This document shows, in pieces, positions 26,577-34,128 of a stretch of DNA of 64,000 nt (within the stretch, counting starts at the first letter, position 1; every line of letters starts with the position of its first letter). The stretch comes from Clostridiales bacterium (GTDB lineage Bacteria > Bacillota > Clostridia > Christensenellales > Aristaeellaceae). The stretch is taken from NCBI GenBank assembly GCA_004557125.1, contig SFET01000005.1:111470-175469 (forward strand). The letters are read 5' to 3'. Position numbers and translations under genes: made by a program. Below the pieces are notes generated by a model, which was given only the letters and a program-made list of their open reading frames with translations, was not told the DNA's origin and did no database searches.

Positions 26577-27577
26577 AGACCTACAATGTCGCAATTCTCG
26601 GCGCCACCGGCGCAGTCGGCCAGCAGATGATCCGCGTTCTGGAGGAGCGCAACTTCCCCGTGGGAACCCTGCTCCCCCTGGCCAGCGCCCGCAGCGCCGG
26701 CAAGACCATCTCCTTCCGCGGTCAGGAGATCGCCATTCAGGAGGCCACCGAGGACTCCTTCCGCGGCATGGACTTCGTGCTGGGCGCGGTGCAGAACGCC
26801 CAGGCCAAGCACTTCGCTCCGGCAATCGTGAAGGCCGGAGCGGTGTTCGTCGACAACTCCTCCGCCTTCCGCATGGATTCCGAGGTGCCGCTGGTGGTTC
26901 CGGAGATCAACCCCGAGGACGCGAAGCTCCACAAGGGCATCATCGCCAACCCGAACTGCTCCACCATCATCACGCTGGTGGCCCTGAGCGGCATCCGCAA
27001 GGTCACGGAGATCGAAAAGATGGTCGCCTGCACCTATCAGGCGGTGTCCGGCGCAGGCGTGGAGGGCATGCGCGAGCTGGAGAACCAGATCATCGCCCAG
27101 GCCGAAGGCAAGCCGATTGAAAACAGCACCTTCCCCTGCCAGATTCTCTCCAACGTCATCCCCATGATCGGCAGCGAGCTGGACAACGGCTACACCACCG
27201 AGGAGATGAAGATGCAGAACGAGGGCCGCAAGATCATGCACCTGCCCGATCTGAAGGTGTGCTGCACCTGCGTGCGCGTGCCGGTGATGCGCTCCCACTC
27301 CATCTCCGTGCAGTTCGTCACGAAGGAGCCCATGAGCGTGGAACAGGCCCGCGAAGCCGTCAAGGCCGCCAAGGGCTGCGTGCTGATCGAGGATCTCAAC
27401 GGCCGCAACTATCCCACCCCGCTGGACACCACCGACCAGGATCTGGTGTACGTGGGCCGCATCCGCCGCGACCTGATCGACGACGAGCGCGGACTCACCC
27501 TCTGGTGCTGCGGCGACCAGATCCGCAAGGGCGCCGCCACCAACTGCGTCCAGATCGCCGAGCTGCTGGTGGACTAA
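26573..27577 (+). CDS. asd: Aspartate-semialdehyde dehydrogenase
   Basis: At 334 residues it reduces aspartyl phosphate to aspartate semialdehyde. It shows GATGAVGQQMIRVLEER at the N-terminus, the catalytic Cys in NPNCSTIITLVAL near 130 and the RSHSISV segment with the active-site His near 243. It completes the operon and is followed by a strong terminator. Confidence 0.95.
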   Translation: MKTYNVAILGATGAVGQQMIRVLEERNFPVGTLLPLASARSAGKTISFRGQEIAIQEATEDSFRGMDFVLGAVQNAQAKHFAPAIVKAGAVFVDNSSAFRMDSEVPLVVPEINPEDAKLHKGIIANPNCSTIITLVALSGIRKVTEIEKMVACTYQAVSGAGVEGMRELENQIIAQAEGKPIENSTFPCQILSNVIPMIGSELDNGYTTEEMKMQNEGRKIMHLPDLKVCCTCVRVPVMRSHSISVQFVTKEPMSVEQAREAVKAAKGCVLIEDLNGRNYPTPLDTTDQDLVYVGRIRRDLIDDERGLTLWCCGDQIRKGAATNCVQIAELLVD

Positions 27578-27598
27578 AATTACTTCATATGAATCATC

Positions 27599-27642
27599 AA
27601 GGGGATGCGCCTCCGTGCAGGGCGCATCCCCTTCATTTTTTG
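27599..27642 (+). terminator. Terminator of hom-lysC-asd
   Basis: A 13-bp perfect stem (27599-27611 with 27621-27633) is followed by CATTTTTTG. Confidence 0.9.
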
Positions 27643-27671
27643 TTTACAAATGTTTTATTCCGCATTATAAT
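27643..27671 (+). promoter_or_regulatory. Promoter of the LRR protein gene
   Basis: TTTACA at 27643-27648 and TATAAT at 27666-27671 are 17 bases apart; the -35 box directly abuts the asd terminator tail. Confidence 0.65.
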
Positions 27672-27704
27672 CATAGCAGATTATCACACAAAGGAGATAT
27701 GCAC

Positions 27705-28241
27705 ATGTTCAAGAAGCTGCTTGCCCTGACGCTGGCCTGCCTGCTGGCGCTCCCCTGCGGCGTAGCTCTGGAGTGGAAGGAGGTCCTGACCTGCGGGGAT
27801 TACAAATACACCATCAACGGCGACGGCAGCGCAACCATTATCAAGTACAATGGCAACGAAAGTGACCTGACCATTCCGGCAAAGCTGGACGGATATGCGG
27901 TTACTGCCATTGGCTATGAAACGTTTGCCTGGTGCGATTCTCTGACCTCCATCGCCATCCCCGACGGCGTCACCTCCATCGGCGATTCTGCGTTTTACTA
28001 TTGCAAATCCCTGACCTCCATCACCATCCCCGACGGCGTCACCTCCATTGGAGAGTATGCGTTTTACTATTGCGAATCCCAGACCTCCATCACCATCCCC
28101 GAAAGCGTCACCTCCATCGGCAAACATGCGTTTCAGTCATGTTCCAACCTCAACCTTACCGTGTCCCCGGATTCCTACGCAGAGAAATACGCCAAGAACC
28201 AGGGCATTCCCTACGTCTATTCCGACGGCTCGGAAGGCTGA
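27705..28241 (+). CDS. Secreted BspA-type leucine-rich repeat protein
   Basis: The 178-residue protein has a signal peptide (1-20) and three to four BspA/LRR_5 units of about 23 residues, each with IPDGVTSIGxxAFxxC (residues ~75-150), ending with a YAEKYAKNQGIPY capping segment. BspA-type proteins often act in surface binding, but this short form has no anchor. The ATG at 27705 has AAGGAG eight bases before it. The DNA units are nearly identical, showing recent duplication. Confidence 0.85.
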   Translation: MFKKLLALTLACLLALPCGVALEWKEVLTCGDYKYTINGDGSATIIKYNGNESDLTIPAKLDGYAVTAIGYETFAWCDSLTSIAIPDGVTSIGDSAFYYCKSLTSITIPDGVTSIGEYAFYYCESQTSITIPESVTSIGKHAFQSCSNLNLTVSPDSYAEKYAKNQGIPYVYSDGSEG

Positions 28242-28268
28242 GTCTCCTCGGATTTTACAGCCGCTCCC

Positions 28269-28297
28269 TTGTCAGACCATCAAAAATATGCTATATT
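28269..28297 (+). promoter_or_regulatory. Promoter of the DUF1846 gene
   Basis: TTGTCA at 28269-28274 and TATATT at 28292-28297 have 17-base spacing. Confidence 0.62.
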
Positions 28298-28311
28298 GGT
28301 AAGGGCCACTG

Positions 28312-28348
28312 AAGCGGGCGCCCATATGGGTGCCCGCTTTTGATTTTG
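28312..28348 (+). terminator. Terminator-like hairpin just after the DUF1846 promoter
   Basis: A 12-bp stem with one G-U pair (28312-28323 with 28328-28339) has loop ATAT and tail TTTGATTTT. It begins some ten bases after the expected start of transcription, so it is either an attenuator or the delayed terminator of the LRR gene. Confidence 0.7.
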
Positions 28349-28371
28349 CTGATACAATGGAGGTTGGCAGA

Positions 28372-29853
28372 ATGAAGATCGGTTTTGATTCTCAAAAGTA
28401 CATCCAGCTTCAGTCCGAGCGCATTCGCGAGCGCATCGCCCAGTTCGGCGGCAAGCTGTATCTGGAATTCGGCGGCAAGCTGTTCGACGATTATCACGCC
28501 TCCCGGGTGTTGCCGGGCTTCGCGCCGGACAACAAGATTCGAATGCTGCTGGAGCTGAAGGATCAGGCGGAAATCGTGATCGCCATCAACGCAAACGACA
28601 TCGAAAAGAACAAGAAGCGCGGTGACCTGGGCATCACCTACGATTCCGACGTGATGCGCCTGGTGGACGTGTTTCGCGACTTCGGCCTGTATGTGGGCAG
28701 CATCTGCCTGACCCAGTACACCGGCCAGCCCTCCGCCGAAATCTTCGAGGCGAAGATGAAGAAGCTGGGTCTGAGCGTCTATCGCCAGTACTACATCAAG
28801 GATTACCCGGCCAACATCCCGCTGATCGTCAGCGACGAGGGCTTCGGACGCAACGACTACATCCGCACCACCCGCTCGCTGGTGGTGGTCACCGCACCCG
28901 GCCCGGGCAGCGGCAAGATGGCCACCTGCCTGTCCCAGCTCTACCACGAGCACAAGCACGGCGTGAAGGCGGGCTATGCCAAGTTTGAAACCTTCCCCAT
29001 CTGGAACCTGCCGCTGAAGCATCCGGTGAATCTGGCCTACGAGGCCGCCACCGCCGATCTCAACGACGTGAACATGATCGATCCCTTCCACCTGGAGGCC
29101 TACGGCGAGACCACCGTCAACTACAACCGCGACATCGAGATCTTCCCGGTGCTGCGGGCCATTTTCGAGCGCATCTACGGCGAGTGCCCCTACAAGAGCC
29201 CTACGGACATGGGAGTGAACATGGCCGGCTACGCCATCGTGGACGACGAGGCCTGCCGCGAAGCCTCCTGCGCAGAGATCATCCGCCGCTACTACAAGAC
29301 CGCGCGGCTGCTGCGGGAGGGCAACGCCGAGCCGGGCGAGCTCCAGAAGCAGGAGCTGCTGATGCACTCCCTGGGCATCAAACCCGAGATGCGCAGCACG
29401 GTGTTGCCGGCGCAGCGCGTGGCCGAGGCCACCGGAGAGCCTGCCGCCGCCATCGAGCTGCCCGACGGCCGGGTGGTCACCGGCAAGACCTCCGCGCTGC
29501 TGGGCGCGTCCTCCGCAGCGCTGCTGAACGCGCTGAAGGCGCTGGGCGGCATCCCGGACGAGATCAAGCTCATCGCCCCGGCGGTGATCGAGCCCATCCA
29601 GGATCTGAAGGTGAACCACATGGGCAACCGCAACCCTCGCCTGCACACCAACGAGGTGCTGATCGCCCTGGCCATCTGCGCGGCCACCAACCCCACCGCC
29701 GCCACCGCCATCGATCAGATCGACAAGCTGCGCGGCTGCGAGGCCCACTCCAGCGTGATCCTCTCCCAGGTGGACGAGAACGTGTTCAACCGCCTGGGCA
29801 TGAACATCACCTTCGACCCCGCCTACCAGACCAACCGCCTGTACCACAACTGA
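28372..29853 (+). CDS. DUF1846 family protein
   Basis: The 493-residue protein matches DUF1846, a conserved family of bacterial cytosolic proteins. It opens KIGFDSQKYIQLQSERIRER and has a P-loop-like segment TAPGPGSGKMATCLSQLYHE near residue 180, LKHPVNLAYEAATADL near 215 and a C-terminal CEAHSSVILS segment. No biochemical role is established that I can name; the GxGSGK segment suggests nucleotide binding. The ATG at 28372 follows TGGAGG. Confidence 0.88.
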   Translation: MKIGFDSQKYIQLQSERIRERIAQFGGKLYLEFGGKLFDDYHASRVLPGFAPDNKIRMLLELKDQAEIVIAINANDIEKNKKRGDLGITYDSDVMRLVDVFRDFGLYVGSICLTQYTGQPSAEIFEAKMKKLGLSVYRQYYIKDYPANIPLIVSDEGFGRNDYIRTTRSLVVVTAPGPGSGKMATCLSQLYHEHKHGVKAGYAKFETFPIWNLPLKHPVNLAYEAATADLNDVNMIDPFHLEAYGETTVNYNRDIEIFPVLRAIFERIYGECPYKSPTDMGVNMAGYAIVDDEACREASCAEIIRRYYKTARLLREGNAEPGELQKQELLMHSLGIKPEMRSTVLPAQRVAEATGEPAAAIELPDGRVVTGKTSALLGASSAALLNALKALGGIPDEIKLIAPAVIEPIQDLKVNHMGNRNPRLHTNEVLIALAICAATNPTAATAIDQIDKLRGCEAHSSVILSQVDENVFNRLGMNITFDPAYQTNRLYHN

Positions 29854-29903
29854 GCGCAAGTGCGCACATCCAGGCGCATATAACAACCACGGAGGTGAAT
29901 CCC

Positions 29904-30413
29904 ATGAAGGAACTCAACTATCTGGACGCCCTTGCCACCACCACGGCCCATCTTGCCGACGGCGGCGTATTTCTGAACGTGGGCGGCGACACGCCCAACA
30001 CCATGACCATCGGCTGGGCCAGCGTGGGCTATCTGTGGAAGAAGCCCGTGTTCATCGCGCTGGTGCGCAAGCAGCGTCACAGCTACGGCCTGCTGGAGCG
30101 CGCCGGGGAGTTCACCGTGAGCGTGCCCACAAAGAATCTGCTGCGCGCGGAGCTGCTCTTTGCCGGAACGAAGTCCGGGCGCGACGTGAACAAGTTCGAC
30201 GGCCACGGCCTGACCGCGGTGCCCGCACAGGCGGTGAATGCGCCCATCATCGGCGAGTGCGGGCTGCACTTCGAGTGCCGCACGCTGCTCAGGCAGGACA
30301 TGACCCCCGAGCGCATGGATCCATCTCTTGCAAAGGGTGTCTACGGCGCTGGCGACTTCCACACCATGTTCTTCGGCGAGATTCTGCGCTGCTACACCAC
30401 CGACGAGGAATAA
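29904..30413 (+). CDS. Flavin reductase family protein
   Basis: The 169-residue protein has the FMN-binding split-barrel pattern: PNTMTIGWASVGYLWKKP near residue 30, RHSYGLLERAGEFTVSVP near 53, and a C-terminal FHTMFFGEI strand. Members bind FMN and reduce flavins or other acceptors. The GGAGG site is eight bases before the ATG. It lies 50 bases after DUF1846 with no hairpin between, so the two are probably co-transcribed. Confidence 0.87.
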   Translation: MKELNYLDALATTTAHLADGGVFLNVGGDTPNTMTIGWASVGYLWKKPVFIALVRKQRHSYGLLERAGEFTVSVPTKNLLRAELLFAGTKSGRDVNKFDGHGLTAVPAQAVNAPIIGECGLHFECRTLLRQDMTPERMDPSLAKGVYGAGDFHTMFFGEILRCYTTDEE

Positions 30414-30427
30414 AGCGCACATATCAC

Positions 30428-30470
30428 TGACCCGGCAGGGAGATTTCTCTCGGCCGGGTCAATTCATTTT
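30428..30470 (+). terminator. Terminator after the flavin reductase gene
   Basis: An 8-bp stem TGACCCGG/CCGGGTCA (30428-30435 with 30454-30461) holds an inner GAGA/TCTC stem, followed by ATTCATTTT. Confidence 0.7.
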
Positions 30471-30471
30471 G

Positions 30472-30500
30472 GTATACCCCGACCTCCCACGGGCAATACT
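30472..30500 (+). promoter_or_regulatory. Candidate sigma-F-type promoter of sigG
   Basis: GTATA at 30472-30476 and GGGCAATACT at 30491-30500 fit the forespore sigma-F pattern (GywTA, 14-16 bases, GGnnAnAnT). It lies 22 bases before sigG. No good sigma-A promoter is present in this gap. Confidence 0.55.
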
Positions 30501-30522
30501 GCACGTGTTGGAGGTGAACCAA

Positions 30523-31296
30523 ATGGCCTTGAACAAGGTGGAAATCTGCGGCGTGAACACGGCGACGCTGCCGGTGCTCTCCCACGAAACCATGCGCGAG
30601 CTGATGGAGCGCGCCCACGCCGGGGATCAGCAGGCGCGCCACGCGCTGATCCAGGGGAACCTGCGCCTGGTGCTGAGCGTGCTGCAACGCTTTCACAATC
30701 GGGGTGAAAACGTGGACGATCTGTTTCAGGTGGGCTGCATCGGCCTGATGAAGGGGCTGGACAACTTCGACCTGAGCATGAACGTGCGCCTGAGCACCTA
30801 CTGCGTGCCGATGATCATCGGCGAGATTCGCCGCTATCTTCGGGACAACAACCCCATCCGCGTCTCGCGCTCCCTTCGCGACACCGCCTACAAGGCGCTC
30901 AAGGCCCGGGACGCGCTCTCCGCACGCAACAACCGCGACCCCAGCATCTCGGAGATCGCAAACGAAATGCAGCTGCCCGAGGAGGACGTGATCTTTGCGC
31001 TGGAGGCGATCCAGGATCCCATTTCCTTCTCCGATCCGGTGTACCAGGACGGCAGCGACGCAATCTACGTGGCCGACCAGATCCGGGACAAGCGCGTAAG
31101 CGAGGACGAGTGGGTGCGGGACCTGTCCATCAAGAACGCCATCGACCACCTGCAGAAGCGGGAGCAGCACATCATCCGCCAGCGCTTCTTCATGGGCAAG
31201 ACCCAGATGGAGGTCGCCGAGGAGATCGGCATCTCCCAGGCCCAGGTCTCCCGACTGGAGAAGGCCGCGCTGAAGCAAATGCAGAAGTACATCTGA
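30523..31296 (+). CDS. sigG: RNA polymerase sporulation sigma factor SigG
   Basis: The 257-residue sigma factor directs late forespore transcription. It starts NKVEICGVNTATLPVL, a signature of SigG, and has region 2 GNLRLVLSVLQRFHNRGENV, VDDLFQVGCIGLMKGLDNFD and MIIGEIRRYLRDNNPIRVSR, with region 4 KTQMEVAEEIGISQAQVSRL. The ATG at 30523 follows GGAGGTG. The sigE/spoIIGA genes often found beside sigG are absent here. Its presence is the clearest sign that this organism carries the endospore programme. Confidence 0.96.
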   Translation: MALNKVEICGVNTATLPVLSHETMRELMERAHAGDQQARHALIQGNLRLVLSVLQRFHNRGENVDDLFQVGCIGLMKGLDNFDLSMNVRLSTYCVPMIIGEIRRYLRDNNPIRVSRSLRDTAYKALKARDALSARNNRDPSISEIANEMQLPEEDVIFALEAIQDPISFSDPVYQDGSDAIYVADQIRDKRVSEDEWVRDLSIKNAIDHLQKREQHIIRQRFFMGKTQMEVAEEIGISQAQVSRLEKAALKQMQKYI

Positions 31297-31385
31297 GCAT
31301 AGAGCCGAAATCCGCACAGAACCGTCGCGCATTTTCTGCCGCAGCGGTTCCTGCGTTCTCTTCGGGCATGTGATAGATAAGCCAG

Positions 31386-31420
31386 ACGGCGTGACCATTG
31401 CGGTCACGCCGTTTGCATTT
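31386..31420 (+). terminator. Terminator of sigG
   Basis: An 11-bp perfect stem (31386-31396 with 31402-31412) is followed by TTGCATTT. Confidence 0.8.
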
Positions 31421-31441
31421 ATCGATCCCGAAATTCTTCGA

Positions 31442-32836
31442 TTATTCCTCGCCGGTGTAGGCAGCCTCGAAGGCCTCCACGTCCACCACAGGATTCGCTG
31501 CCTCGACCCATGCGTCGATGGTGTCGGTCACGTTGGCCTCCTGCTTCTCGGTCAGGGTCTGCTCGTACAGGGCATCGCGCACCTCGTCCAGGGCCACGGG
31601 GCCGGCGGTCACGTCGGACTCGTAGCGAATGATGTGCACGCCGCTGCCGCTGACCACGGGCTCCAGCGTGTAGTCGCCCACGTTCTCCAGGGACATGGCC
31701 GCATCGCGGAAGTTCACTTCCCAGTTGACAGAGGCGGCGCTCACATAGTAGCCGCGGCTGGCGGTGGGCTCGTTCTGCATGCCCGGATCCTCGCCGTACT
31801 CGGCGATCAAATCGGCGAAGTCCTCGCCGGCCTCCAGGCGGGCGTAGATCTCAGTGGTCTTGTCCTTGACGTTGTTCAGGCAGGCGCGCTCGGCAGCCTC
31901 GACGGTGCTCTGCGCGGCGGCAACGGTCTCCTCGGCGGCGGCAATGTCGGCCTCGATCTCTTCGGCGCTGCGCTGCTCCTCGGTGGCGTCATCGTCGTTC
32001 AGCGCATCCAGCTCGGCCTGCAGATCGTCCAGATCGCTCTGCGCGTCCTCCAGCGCGGAGACGGCGTCGGTGTAAGCAGTCTTGAGCTCGTCCTCCGGCA
32101 TCAGCAGGATGTGCTTCACCGTGCGATAGCCCTCGGGCATCCAGCACACGATGGCGCTCTCGCCGGTCATGTCGCTCTCGAAGCTGGAGCCGTCGGTGTA
32201 GCTGTCCTCGTTCTCCGAGACCTGCGCCTCGTAGGCGGCCTGCAGCTCCTCGTCGCTGACCTCGGTCACGGCGTCGCGCAGGCTCTGCTCCAGCTTCTCC
32301 ACCTTCGCGGTGCGCAGCTGGTAGTCGTAGAGGGAATCGTAGGTCATGCCGTTCTGCTTGAGCAGCACCCGGGCATTGGCCGCCTTGGCCTTGTCGCTGT
32401 CGCCCTCGGCGGAGCTCAGGACGCTGTCATTGATCTCGTCATACTCCTCCTGTGCCAGGCGCTCCACCTCGTTTAGCTCCTCCTCCGTCAGCTCCATCGT
32501 CTCATCGAAGTGGGCTGCGGCGATCTCGCTGCGCACGTGCTCGTTGATGGCGTCCTCCATCAGGCCGTGCACATCGTCGGCGGTCATGGTTTGGCCGAAG
32601 TAGTACTGATACATGTAGTAGGTCTGGTTGTAGGCACTGGAGAACTCGCCCATCACTTCATCGGCGGTCACTTCGCCGCCGTCGTAGGTGGCCACCACCT
32701 TGCTGAACAGCTTGTCCAGCTTGGCGATGTCCTCATCGGCCTGCATGTCGGCATCCACTTCAATCAAATTACAGCCGGAAAGCACCAGGGCCAGTGCCAG
32801 CACCAGGCCCAGAACTTTGGCAATTCTTGCATTCAT
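31442..32836 (-). CDS. PrsA/SurA-like lipoprotein foldase with split parvulin domain
   Basis: The 464-residue protein has a lipoprotein signal with lipobox LSGC (Cys near 22) and a SurA_N-like helical region (~35-195). A parvulin (PPIC) domain begins RTVKHILLM near 240, then is interrupted by ~75 residues of Ala/Glu/Asp-rich coiled coil (~255-325). It resumes with TEIYARLEAGEDFADLIAEY and ends GSGVHIIRYES near 410. PrsA proteins help fold exported proteins outside the membrane. The insertion between the first strand and first helix of the parvulin fold is unusual. It has its own promoter. Confidence 0.86.
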   Translation of the reverse strand: MNARIAKVLGLVLALALVLSGCNLIEVDADMQADEDIAKLDKLFSKVVATYDGGEVTADEVMGEFSSAYNQTYYMYQYYFGQTMTADDVHGLMEDAINEHVRSEIAAAHFDETMELTEEELNEVERLAQEEYDEINDSVLSSAEGDSDKAKAANARVLLKQNGMTYDSLYDYQLRTAKVEKLEQSLRDAVTEVSDEELQAAYEAQVSENEDSYTDGSSFESDMTGESAIVCWMPEGYRTVKHILLMPEDELKTAYTDAVSALEDAQSDLDDLQAELDALNDDDATEEQRSAEEIEADIAAAEETVAAAQSTVEAAERACLNNVKDKTTEIYARLEAGEDFADLIAEYGEDPGMQNEPTASRGYYVSAASVNWEVNFRDAAMSLENVGDYTLEPVVSGSGVHIIRYESDVTAGPVALDEVRDALYEQTLTEKQEANVTDTIDAWVEAANPVVDVEAFEAAYTGEE

Positions 32837-32883
32837 ACGTTTTTTCCTCGCAATCCTGAAAAGTCAAAAGTGTCTAATAGTAT

Positions 32884-32911
32884 ATTATACACATTTCCAT
32901 CAAATGCGCAA
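32884..32911 (-). promoter_or_regulatory. Promoter of the PrsA-like gene
   Basis: On the minus strand TTGCGC (32911-32906) and TATAAT (32889-32884) have 16-base spacing. Confidence 0.55.
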
Positions 32912-32922
32912 GTTATTTTCCG

Positions 32923-33450
32923 TTATTCTGTCCAGGGTTCCAGGAGAGCGGTCGGATCCACGGTCCCCTCCGACCGGTGTACATCCGCGCCGCGGCCCAG
33001 GCCCCGGATCAGCTTGCGGCGCTCGTCGTCGGGCACGTTCACCAGCAGGATCTCCGCAACCACCAGAGCCAGGTTCCGCCGGGCGAAGGCATCCACCCGG
33101 GCAAGCTCCCGGGCGCGCCCGATCGCGCCGCCATCCGTCCGCACCGCGCCAAAGGGACTGCCGCCGAGAAGCGCCACGCGATCCACCGGCAGCTGTGCGG
33201 CCAGCGCCAGCGCAAGCCCCGCGCAGGCGCCCTCCCCGGTCACGCAGATCCAGCCAAAGCGCCGCCGCAGCCGCCACAGCGCCTCCTGGGCCTGGGGAAG
33301 ACAGCGCTCGCCACGGCGAAAGTGCAGTACCGCCACGGTGGGGTCTGCATCGGAAACAAACTGCCGCTGCGAGGCCGCAACGGCAGAACCGGCCGATTCC
33401 GCTTTTCGCAGCGGATCGGTCAACAAAAGCACAGCGCGCGTTTGATCCAT
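32923..33450 (-). CDS. Hypothetical protein downstream of trkA
   Basis: The 175-residue protein is not recognised. It has a central GEGACAGLALALAAQLPVDR segment followed by VALLGGSPFG, which looks like a degenerate alpha/beta-hydrolase nucleophile elbow without the usual Ser (GEGAC in place of GxSxG). Residues are rich in Arg and Ala. An upstream ATG at 33474 overlaps the trkA stop by one base, but the ATG at 33450 has the better GGAGG site. It is the last gene of the pfkB-trkH-trkA unit. Confidence 0.6.
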   Translation of the reverse strand: MDQTRAVLLLTDPLRKAESAGSAVAASQRQFVSDADPTVAVLHFRRGERCLPQAQEALWRLRRRFGWICVTGEGACAGLALALAAQLPVDRVALLGGSPFGAVRTDGGAIGRARELARVDAFARRNLALVVAEILLVNVPDDERRKLIRGLGRGADVHRSEGTVDPTALLEPWTE

Positions 33451-33473
33451 TCCGGCCTCCTCGCCGGATTCCA

Positions 33474-34115
33474 TCAGCCCTTTCCCGACTCCGCCGGCTT
33501 CACCACCAGCATCACATCCTCCGCGCCGATGCGGGTGTTCTGATCCGGCATGGCGTTGACCATTTCGCCCGAGCGCACCGCCACCACGTTGGTCTGATAG
33601 CGGCCGCGCAGGTTCAGCTCACCCAGCGTGTGGCCCACCCACTCGGGATTCGGACGCACCTCCATCAGCGAATAGTCCGGCGAAAGCTCGATGAAATCCA
33701 GAATTTTCTCCGATACCAGATTATGCGCGATGCGCTGGCCCATGTCCCGCTCGGGGAAAATTACCTTGTCCGCGCCCAGCTTCGTGAGCATGCGGCCGTG
33801 GAACTCGTCGAAGGCCTTCACGATCACGCACTTCACGCCCATCTCCTTGAGCAGCATGGTGATGGTGCCGCTGGCCTTGATGTCCTCGCCGATGGTGACG
33901 ATGGCCACGTCGAAGTTGGCGGCGCCGATCTGCATGAGCACGCTCTTGTCCATGGCGTCCGCGCGCACCACGTCGGTGAGGCGGCTTCTGTGGGTCTCCA
34001 CGCGCTCCATATTCTTATCCACGGCGAAGACCTCCATGCCCTCGGCGTGCAGGGTGGTGGCCACGGCGGAGCCAAAGCGCCCCAGTCCGATGACCAGATA
34101 TTGCTTTTTCTTCAT
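33474..34115 (-). CDS. TrkA/KtrA potassium channel regulatory subunit
   Basis: The 213-residue cytosolic gating protein has the RCK N domain with the Rossmann motif VIGLGRFGSAVATTLHAEG (residues 8-26) and acidic DKNMERVE near 36, then an RCK C domain (~135-213). In the KtrAB type, nucleotide binding controls potassium flow through the membrane partner, and some members also bind c-di-AMP. The ATG at 34115 follows AAGGAG with seven-base spacing. It is 13 bases after trkH. Confidence 0.92.
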   Translation of the reverse strand: MKKKQYLVIGLGRFGSAVATTLHAEGMEVFAVDKNMERVETHRSRLTDVVRADAMDKSVLMQIGAANFDVAIVTIGEDIKASGTITMLLKEMGVKCVIVKAFDEFHGRMLTKLGADKVIFPERDMGQRIAHNLVSEKILDFIELSPDYSLMEVRPNPEWVGHTLGELNLRGRYQTNVVAVRSGEMVNAMPDQNTRIGAEDVMLVVKPAESGKG

Positions 34116-34128
34116 ATACATACTCCTT

